Source of the DNA: Istiophorus platypterus
Lineage: Eukaryota; Chordata; Actinopteri; Istiophoriformes; Istiophoridae
DNA length: 64,000 nucleotides
Direction of reading: 5' to 3'
NCBI GenBank assembly: GCA_016859345.1
Contig: CM029120.1
Span: 6,256,501 to 6,320,500 of the forward strand
Shown here: one piece after another, positions 56,501 to 64,000 of the stretch
How the letters are laid out: every line of letters begins with the position of its first letter
How positions within the stretch are numbered: position 1 is the first letter of the stretch
The notes under the pieces: generated by a model
Told to the model about the DNA's origin: nothing
Seen by the model: the letters and a program-made list of their open reading frames with translations, nothing else
Database searches by the model: none
Position numbers and translations under genes: made by a program

Positions 56501-59192
56501 AATTCAACAGCACCATAAAACTACTTGATCACACAGCTGAATCAACATAGATGTACCTAAAAAGCTGTCAAATGATTGTTTATAAGAAATATTGCACAAG
56601 TTTACCGTTATATATTTTTCAGAGCTGTAATCACAGGTTATTTTACATATTTTACATATTTTACTCCTATTCAATCAAAGAAAACAATAAAATGCTACTT
56701 ACAAATTAATACAGTATTAATACAGTATCAGTACTGATGTTAATAGTTTTAAGATCAGTTGTTAATACTGTTAACTTTTAATAGTATTAACACCAGTAAT
56801 AACAATATAATTACATAATATATCATAGCATTACACTCAGAGGGGCTATTTTTCTGCATTGAATTCTTTACTTTTGATGCTCATCCAATGAAATATCTTC
56901 TGCTGCAGACAGCTTTTTCTATTGTATACCTCGGTCCAATCTTCCCGTTGGCCATCACTAAATCATTCTCTGCCCTCATCTGACACAGAAGGCTGAAGTC
57001 AGAAAAATTTAGGCTATGCCAATTTCCTGCCTCTGCCCTCATTAGGGAGTACGCTGAGGCCCTCACTGTCTACAGAGAGAAAACCAACCAAGTGCGAGAC
57101 CTGCGGAGGTTCATCAATCAACTTGATAACATCATGTTAGACAGACAGAACAGATACAAAATAATGCGCAGGTAAATAAGGGCCAATTACATTTGAAAAG
57201 GAGTCAAAATACATAATTACAGGGCCTAACTGGCAGAGGAAAGTCCTGCTTCTGTCTGATTCTTCCCTCTTGTTCCTAAAGGTCTCTCTCTGTCAGATGC
57301 AAGTTATACTTCAACAACTTCCTGATAAAGATGAACTGCTGTGGCTCAATGATTTTTGATCACAACAACGAGACACTCTCAATCTCCGTATGTCTATTAA
57401 TCTGATATTTCTTTTTATCGAAAAGCCTAGATAGTTTTTAGTTTTTACAGCATTTGTTGAGTAGCTTGATTGTTGTGTTGTTTTTTTTAAATAATGGAAA
57501 TACAATCACTGAGATTTTTAATTGCAAAACAATTACAGTACACCAACTCAAATCAGAAAGAAGAACAAAGACTGTTTAATTCAAAAAAAAAATGGTGAGA
57601 AAAAACACTAAAGGTTAGTGATCATAACACAATTTAATTTTGAAGTGAGACAGGGTATCCTGGTGGCAAAGACACTGAAAATGATGAACAGGATGATTTT
57701 ATTTATAAATAAAACCCTCACAAAACAAAACACAGGTACAATGACTGACCTGTTCTGGTGCATGTAAAGGTAAAGCCTCCGGGCAGGGAGGATGATGGCA
57801 TGAGTGACATGAGGTCGCTGTCTGGTGGGGAACGCTCCTTCTCCACTGTCTGCTTCATGCTCTCCCTGTGGGAGATCACCGAAACCCCATTCAGATGCCT
57901 CGATGAGTTCGACGTCTACATGGTGAGTGCACAAGAAAAGATCACGGAATATATAATACATACATTGTGTATTTTATAGAACCAATACAAAGGCTTGAGA
58001 AAAGTTTGGCTTTGACTCACTTTTCTTTGCAGGATATGCACAGTCGGAGAATTTCTCTGGATCTCCTTCTGGAGCTCTCAGAGCGGCAGCACCTCCGACA
58101 GTTTATCTTCATCACTCCCATGACCACCAGGTGATGCTCTACTTAATGTTTGTCACTGTTTACATGCTGTTCAGTCCATTATTTTAACTTTGGATTTTTA
58201 CAGAACTTCCTCAGAGTTCCCCTCCACAAGAAAATATATTTTACTTATTGTTACTTTACATAGATGTTTGAGCTTCACTGTGTAGGTTGACGTATAAGCA
58301 GAGTTTGAAGCTAGAACGATATTATTTGAATTTACTTACTGAAGGGGAAAAGTTTCTCTGTGCTCACTTTAAATCTCACTAGTTGGAAAGCCAACCATAG
58401 TCCAATCTGCCGAATTACACAAGTGTGATGTGGGAACTTGAAACTTGCAATTCACTTACACTGTAAATGGACTTAGGTTTTAAAGTGAAAAAAAAATGCA
58501 TATTCATAAATTATGGATTTTTCAATGAGGCAGTGAATTTTTGACAAAATAATTGATTTTACTTTTTTAAATGTAAAAACCATGTCAGACACAAAGATAT
58601 TAAATCAACATGTGTCCTGTATGGAGGCTGAAGCATGCCACCAAATTAACTGCAAGGTTTTAATGTTTAGTTATGGTCCCTTACACAAATGATAGATTCG
58701 TAAACCAAAAATAAATAAATAAATGAAAATCAAAAAAATAAAAAATAGATCATTAATCAGTGCACGTCATTTATTGGTCTTGAAAATGTGTTTTAATTAA
58801 TATATCTTTTCAATGATCAGTGAGCTCCACTTTTTTTATTAATGTTTTTTCATATCTATATATATATATGAATTGAATTATATTGAATTGATCTTTTAAT
58901 AGTTTTTAATTGCATCCTTTTTTTATTCATAAAACCGTTAAAAAGTCTATTAATTATGTTGGCCCACTCTGGCTGCCCTATTATCTTCATATCCTGCCAG
59001 TCCAGCTTCCTATCATCCCTCTTTCTCTAAAGTCATAATACATTAAGTCATTAATGTTTGATGATTAATCAAATGAACCTGTGATTGGTGTCTTTCAGTA
59101 GTCTACCCAGAACAAGGCTCATCAAAATCCACCAACTCCAGGATCCAGAGAGAAACCGGAGTGAAACAGGGGGAGAAAGATGTTTGAAATGA
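47594..59192 (+). CDS. smc6: Structural maintenance of chromosomes protein 6
   Basis: ATPase core subunit of the SMC5/6 complex, which acts in homologous recombination repair and replication-fork stability. Coding exons: 47594-47734, 47827-47938, 48766-48871, 49022-49158, 49855-49916, 50086-50166, 50295-50396, 50879-50998, 51244-51339, 51518-51664, 51767-51855, 51958-52128, 52261-52439, 53112-53313, 53427-53541, 53663-53823, 54562-54697, 54916-54996, 55090-55260, 55536-55673, 55846-55991, 57046-57171, 57282-57387, 57770-57922, 58033-58130, 59099-59192. They sum to 3270 nt, 1089 residues, against 1091 in human. Walker A GNNGSGKS (residues 81-88) is split across exons 2 and 3; a long coiled coil follows; the hinge begins around residue 505 (KPVGPIGVCISL); the signature LSGGERS is at about 992-998 and Walker B CLDEFD at about 1018-1023. 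Start MSKRKVEE follows an acceptor. Confidence 0.97.
48130..48470. repeat. AT-rich dispersed repeat in smc6 intron
   Basis: AGGGCTGCAACTGATGATTT, TTTCTGCCGATTATTGTTTT, TTGTAAAATGTCAGAGGAAA, GTTTTGCCCAAACTACTGTA and ATTATCAAAATAGTTGCTGA form the usual order of a percomorph repeat that begins with GGGCTGCAACTAA. It is the clearest copy in the window. Confidence 0.65.
49655..49830. repeat. AT-rich dispersed repeat fragment in smc6 intron
   Basis: ATATTTGAGAAGCTGGAACC, GAATCAATAATCAAAATAGT and ACCAATTAATTTTAATCTAG match the same family as 48130-48470. Confidence 0.5.
52505..52990. repeat. Percomorph GCTAGC-type repeat in smc6 intron
   Basis: Begins AAAGGAGCAGTTTGACATTT, continues with GAAGCTACAGGGGCTTAGCT, GACAGCTAGCGTGGCTCTGT, TTATTAATTAATTAGCTCTA, GGCTTTATGCCAATCTAACT and TGTAGCTTCATGTTTACCAG. 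Parts occur in both orientations, as in the related copy at 15600. Confidence 0.6.
54130..54240. repeat. Small GCTAGC-type repeat fragment in smc6 intron
   Basis: AGAGTTTGACATATCTAAAA, ATGCTTATTGGCTTTGTTGC and ATTCTCATGTCTCC resemble the start of the repeat at 52505. Confidence 0.35.
56305..56600. repeat. Dispersed repeat fragment (TTTATTAG type) in smc6 intron
   Basis: Second copy of the family at 19862: CAGTTTATTAGAAACAGCTA, then AATGCAGTCTAATAAAACAT and CAATAAATCCTACCTTCATT. It lies in the long intron between smc6 exons 55846-55991 and 57046-57171. Confidence 0.55.
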
Positions 59193-59542
59193 GCTCCAAT
59201 GACTGTAAGGTGAAAAGTGAGAAACATGACCAGTGTATATTTCAGTGTTACCGTTCATGTCAGGGAGTTGCTGCACTCAGATGTCTTTTCAGTTTTGTGT
59301 GTTTTGCAATACTGTTGCAGCTGAAAATCATATATGCGAACTTATTCCATTAACATTTAATTGTTTTTTTTTTTCACTTGGAAGACTGTGCTTTTGCCCT
59401 GGCCAAGGAATGAGAGTGGGGGATGGGTTAGGGTCCATTTGCGTGTAAAAAGCAGTAGCACCTCTAGGGGCTGCTAGCTGGACTCTGACTTTTGGTAATA
59501 ATACTCAGATTATTTATTATCTGCACAGGGTTAGGGTGTTAG

Positions 59543-59548
59543 AATAAA
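59543..59548 (+). terminator. Candidate smc6 poly(A) signal
   Basis: AATAAA about 350 bases after the smc6 stop codon. Confidence 0.45.
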
Positions 59549-61781
59549 AGAAAAAAAGAAATTCCTACTGGGTCATAAAGCTAACTTTGAGATCTCTGCT
59601 GAGTGAACTAGTAACAGTGCATGAGGCGGATGTTTATTGTATAAGTCAAAACTCGTACCCTGTTCAACTTTAAGGCTGAAGTGGGGTTTGTTCTTGAAAA
59701 TGGTACACTGAAAATGTTGAAATTTATTGTTTGTTTTACCTCAGGAGACTGGTACCAAAAGACTTTTAATCTGTGAATCCAGGACTTTACTCAACCTGTC
59801 AGTGTTAATATTCTTACAATAGGCAATTTGTCGGTAAAGTTTGCTCCCAATTACTGTTTGAAGTTGATAATATTTGGGCTCTGTGGCCTAGATATGTGCA
59901 CTAGTGCTCTCCAGTTCTCTTTCTTGTCAGAAATGCTTATCAAATCTCATCAAGCAACTGTTAACCGTCATTGCCGTGAAAAACTGCAACCACTGTTACA
60001 ATAAATTTTAAGTAGGAACCTAACAACTTAAGTATGGATCATAGGTTTCACACACACAGGGTTTTTCATTCATGCATTTCATTTATCCATCCATACACAG
60101 CAACATATATTCTTAAAGTCTTAAAGTCAAAAGCCAAGACTGACATTCATGTCTTTCTTTCCATTAACTGCACCTGTCAGATCGTGTGTTTTGAAAAAGC
60201 CTGTTGATGGTTTATTCATTTTAATCACTACAGAATTAAGTTTGGGTGCAACACATGCCACATGTATAAAAGAATACAGTCACTTGTATTATGATTTTTC
60301 ATCTTTGATATAAACATTTACCAGACAAAGAATCTGACACGTGGGGGGCCGGACTGAAATGTGTAAATAATATAGACATTAACAATGGGATGGTTGGTTT
60401 CTGTTATGTTACAGACAGAACAGTGAAAAGCCTCTGCAACCTCCACTACTGGAAGTGGACTACAAGCAGACACTCGGTCCATGCTTGCATAGCCTAGATA
60501 TGGGGAAGCAAAACTGTTGAAAGAGAATTTCTGCCATGACCTCAGCCCGTATCGTCAACCGGTTGCTGTCTCTAACTGAAACGCTCTTTCAAAAGCTTTA
60601 AAAAAAAGCACCTCTTTTGAGGGTCCTGCGTCTTTAATGATCACTGCAAATGGAATAAATCAGAGGATGAGACCTTTTCGATAAAAAGTTTCTCCTTACA
60701 AAAAAGTTTTAGGAATGCAGTGTGTCCAGTAAACATATATCAGGCTTTTTCTTTTTCACCCTTTTTTTGCTGCATTGGAAGTGGAGCCCCTCCCACAAGG
60801 TCCCTGGCCTGGAGAGTGAGCTCCCAGCATCAAGGTCAAAAAGCCGAGACTGTACTCATTTTGCAGTGCTTTTCATTTCTGTAAACATGTTGATATGTAC
60901 CGAGTAAAGTTATTTAAGTCCTAAATCAAATAGGCAGCCTGAAAAAGAAGCCAGTTTCGGATCGTTTTGGGTAATAATGCATGCATACTGTGCCTGATCG
61001 CAGCGGCCTCTCCTCCAGATTAAGTGGCAGCAGTATAATAAAAATCACAAGGGAACGATGCTCCATAAATATATTTCAGCTCATCCCAGAAGTCGCAGAA
61101 GCAAAAACATAATAGGATGTTTATGCGAAAGCGCTTCTTCTGTAATTAGCCCACAACTGCGACCCCAAAATATCTTTCAAAAGCTCAAGTTTCACACATA
61201 CACGTGTATCGAATGGAGGGGAAGCATGCTCCCACGTTACCGGGGGGGAACTAATGGTCCAATGAGTCACATACTGTACATCCCATGCAACAATACTAAA
61301 TGAATTTCGGAGGGTTTCTCTTTTAACCACCTAAAGATGCAAAAGGTAAGAGATTATATTTTTTTTTTCGACACATAGTATATGCATGCAAATAACCTAC
61401 TCCTCTTGGTTCCACCATGTGAAAACATCTGGAACAGATAGGAGCCTCTCTATTCTCCAAGAGCTCAACAAGTCTGGATAACAGAGACAGTTACAATTAT
61501 CATAGGAATTATTGTTGTTACTATTATGTAAAGCGTACAGCAGTTGCAGCAGTGAACACTGGGGATCCTAAATACTGCAGGAACATAATTTAATGCAGTG
61601 CCTCACCGATATACAAGCTAGGGTTCAATGAGGATGTATAGGGTTACTGTGCACAAATCACACTGGCATGTTTTGAAATATAAATGTATGATATCTTATA
61701 GCTATATTCAAAATTATTCAGCATTTGACATTCTCATGCATACAACCACAAGAAGCGAGTCCATTGAAAAATAGTCCAGGC

Positions 61782-61783
<2 letters not shown>

Positions 61784-61826
<43 letters not shown>

Positions 61827-61890
61827 GTGCGTGTATCTGTGTGAGTGAGTGAGTGTGTGTGTGCGTGTGTGTGTGCGTGTGTGTGTGTTT
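61784..61890. repeat. (TG)n microsatellite with CG and GAG interruptions
   Basis: About 100 bases of TG-rich repeat about 110 bases beyond the vsnl1 stop codon, so probably within its 3' untranslated region, where the transcript would read (CA)n. Confidence 0.88.
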
Positions 61891-62000
61891 TCCTGTGGAA
61901 ATGGCAGAGAACCTAATGAGACATTAAAACATGTGCTGCTGTCCAGAGTGTGTAGATTACAGACGGGGAGAGGAGCGAGCGGTGTCGGGGGGGGGCGTCC

Positions 62001-63803
62001 TCACTTCTGCATGTCACACTGCAACAGGAGCACGATGGACGGGTCGCTCTTCGCCGCCTCTTTGAACTCCTCCAACGAGATCTGGTCGTCGTTGTTCTTA
62101 TCCATTTTGCTGAAGATCTTGTCCACTCTCTGCTCCGGTGTCAAACCGTCCTCGTTCATCTTCATCATGATCACGGTGCCCACCATTTTGTAGATGGCCT
62201 GTGGGTGAGATACGGCGAGGAGAAATTAGCTGAGAACTGTGGTCTGTTATGTAACGCAGCGAAACCCATGTTGTGTTCATTTGTTCATGAGGACACGGAT
62301 CAGTGGTTTCCAACCAGGAGCGCTTGTACCCAAGGGGGGGTGCTTACTCCATGTTACCAAGATACTAATTAATTCAACTAAACTGAACTAAAAAAGCAAA
62401 AACAACAGAATCCCATACATTTGTAATAAGGAGGAAGATAAACAGCCAAATAGGATTACAGAAGGGCGTGATGCTAATCGTCAATTTACAATAAAACGCC
62501 CATCTATCTGAGTCAGCTGCAACACATCTGCACCATGTGCTGCAGTTAAGACTGTATGAAAACTAGTGAGCAACGGAGCAGAAAGGTCAAAACAATGAGT
62601 TAAAGGTAATGGATTAACAGCTGAGACAGTTAGCTACGGTATAAGTAATGGCTAAGTGTTCGAAACCGACATGAAAATAATGAATAAACAGTCAACATGG
62701 GTAATCGTAAGGGCTGAATGGATGAAACGCCCAGTGTTAGTAGTATGGATGCGAACTTGACCAAAGCAACCTAAACACTGGCAATTTAATTGTAGGAAAA
62801 GACATCTGTAACAATATTGTCTTTTCGTATGATTCATAGTGTTAGATACCATCAAGTTTATGGTACATTACTAAGAGTGCACTGTATTTGCAATATTATG
62901 GGTGGTGTCAGCGAAGGGGGCCTTGAGTTGATCGGATTGGGCTGTGGGGTCACGGCGGGCAAAAAAAAAAAGGTCAGGAACCACTGATGTGGACGCTTGG
63001 GAATAAGGCACGCGCCACATTTAACACATTTAATATGCTGCAATATCACTGAGACATATCAGACCGGCTGTACCGATCGTGTTTCCAGGAACGTCGTGAT
63101 GTAACTCAATACAACTGCAGTTTCGTCACTATGAAACTGCATCCGTGCTCAAGGCACTGCAGGTGTGCAGGAGACTGATGACGACGACGGCGGCAACAAC
63201 AACAAAATGATGAGCGAGGGCTTAATGACTCGATAATCCCTCACCTCGATTATCTCCAACATCTCCACTCTGGTGATTTTGCCGTCACCATCCAGGTCAT
63301 ACATGTTGAAGGCCCAGTTGAGTTTCTGCTCGAAGCTGCCGCGGGACGTGATGGACAGGGCGCAGATGAACTCTCGGAAATCGATGGTGCCGTCCCCGTT
63401 CTTGTCAAAGGTTCTGAAGGCGTGTTGTGCGAACTTTGACGCGTCGCCATAAGGGAAGAACTGCAAAGCGCGGGGAGAGATGTGCTCAGTGATTCAACCG
63501 GGGCTTTGAAAAAGTCTGTTGTGACAGCAGCAACGGCGCCTAGTTTTATGATGGAAAATAGCCACGGCATGATTAAACGTTCAAAGAGATAACTGTGACG
63601 GATGTAAAAAAGCGGATCGTGAAAAAAAGAGAGAGACAAACCTTGACATAAAGCTGCTGGAACTCCTCCAGATTCAGCCTGCCACTAGGGCAGTCTTTCA
63701 GGAAGCCTTTGTACCACTGCTTCAGCTCGTGTTCATTGAACTCTGTGTTCTTCACCAGATCCTCCATCACCTCTGGAGTCAGCTTGCTGTTCTGCTTTCC
63801 CAT
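62001..63803 (-). CDS. vsnl1: Visinin-like protein 1 (VILIP-1), neuronal calcium sensor
   Basis: Calcium-myristoyl switch protein of the neuronal calcium sensor family; it moves to membranes on calcium binding and modulates cyclase and receptor trafficking in neurons. Three coding exons read leftward: 63803-63642 (54 codons), 63460-63245 (72 codons), 62198-62001 (65 codons plus stop), all phase 0, giving 191 residues, the exact family length. Seen: the MGKQNSK myristoylation start; the degenerate first EF hand with CPSG; EF2 DKNGDGTIDFREF (about 73-85); EF3 DLDGDGKITRVEM (109-121); EF4 DKNNDDQISLEEF (159-171); and the tail LLLQCDMQK. Only about five residues differ from the mammalian protein as I remember it. 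An acceptor-like TTGTACCGCAG lies just before GAACCATGG, so an untranslated exon probably lies upstream. Confidence 0.98.
62301..62986. mobile_element. Non-autonomous hAT-like element (MITE) in vsnl1 intron 2
   Basis: The ends are inverted: CAGTGGTTTCCAACC at 62301 and, read on the other strand, CAGTGGTTCCTGACC at 62986. The terminal sequence CAGTGGTTCCCAACC is one I associate with fish hAT-type MITEs. The interior has no transposase. Flanking 8-base target duplications are not recognisable, so the copy is old or the ends are slightly misplaced. Confidence 0.6.
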
Positions 63804-64000
63804 GGTTCCTGCGGTACAAGAACACTTGAATAATGCATTCATCCGTGCTCGAGCGGCGGGCAAATCCCCGGCGTAACGCGGAGGGCGACCACGCGTCAGT
63901 AGATAGGGAATCGTTTAATTTTTTTTGAGGGGCGCTCGCGTTCTATTTCTGTCCCCCTCAGCATGTTCGTGCCAGTCGGCGGGCCGCGCAGCACTGACCT
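63804..64000 (-). other. Upstream region of vsnl1
   Basis: CpG-rich sequence upstream of the vsnl1 start. It may hold the 5' untranslated exon or promoter, but the window ends before this can be decided. Confidence 0.4.

Larger units (their letters stand above)
59193..62000. other. Convergent 3' ends of smc6 and vsnl1
   Basis: smc6 reads in from the left and vsnl1 from the right. A plus-strand AATAAA at 59543-59548 is a likely smc6 poly(A) signal. A minus-strand AATAAA at plus 60211-60216 could end the vsnl1 transcript, which would give it a long 3' untranslated region. A (TG)n microsatellite occupies about 61784-61890. No open frame here is convincing. Confidence 0.5.

Noticed and set aside
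1..64000. tRNA, rRNA or microRNA genes
   Set aside because: I looked for cloverleaf box A/B patterns and clear stable hairpins and found none that I could defend by eye; a covariance-model scan would be needed to exclude them.

Overview
This window is vertebrate nuclear DNA, almost certainly from a percomorph (spiny-rayed) teleost. It holds small intron-split genes with GT-AG junctions, CpG-rich promoters, long CA/TG and AT microsatellites, and many copies of interspersed repeats that I recognise as typical of percomorph genomes. There is no bacterial, viral or CRISPR content. All exon coordinates below come from reading splice sites and following frame by hand.

Layout, left to right: tp53i3 (minus, 5 coding exons, 1599-4305); a CpG-rich probable two-way promoter (5.2-5.7 kb); an unrecognised basic coiled-coil gene (plus, 6519-7124); cenpo (minus, last four coding exons, 7298-9496, N-terminus not found); a 2.2-kb array of a 10-bp minisatellite (10351-12520, 217 unit copies with no variant seen); a CpG-rich start region and slc5a6 (plus, 15 coding exons, 14843-22442); a quiet intergenic stretch; an ADGRF-subfamily adhesion GPCR (plus, 17 coding exons, 25936-35294); ankrd66 (minus, 3 exons, 35738-38321); tdrd6 (minus, one giant coding exon plus an 11-nt terminal coding exon, 39450-44355); a probable shared tdrd6/smc6 promoter (46.3-46.7 kb); smc6 (plus, 26 coding exons, 47594-59192); and vsnl1 (minus, 3 coding exons, 62001-63803).

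The genes do not form one pathway. tp53i3 is an NADPH quinone reductase, cenpo a kinetochore protein, slc5a6 a biotin/pantothenate/lipoate transporter, tdrd6 a germ-granule scaffold, smc6 a core subunit of the SMC5/6 DNA-repair complex, and vsnl1 a neuronal calcium sensor. As I recall the human map, tp53i3, cenpo, slc5a6, smc6 and vsnl1 correspond to 2p23-24, while ankrd66 and tdrd6 correspond to 6p12.3, so the window joins two human regions.

The most unusual structure is the minisatellite. Each 10-bp step places the nuclear-receptor half-site AGGTCA four bases from the next, giving a continuous run of DR4-type elements (thyroid hormone receptor/LXR geometry). The opposite strand carries a GGGG run every 10 nt, a G-quadruplex pattern. 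It lies directly upstream of the slc5a6 start region. The second notable structure is inside tdrd6: two neighbouring Tudor units share about 500 bp with only two differences, between homologous but diverged flanks, which looks like gene conversion.
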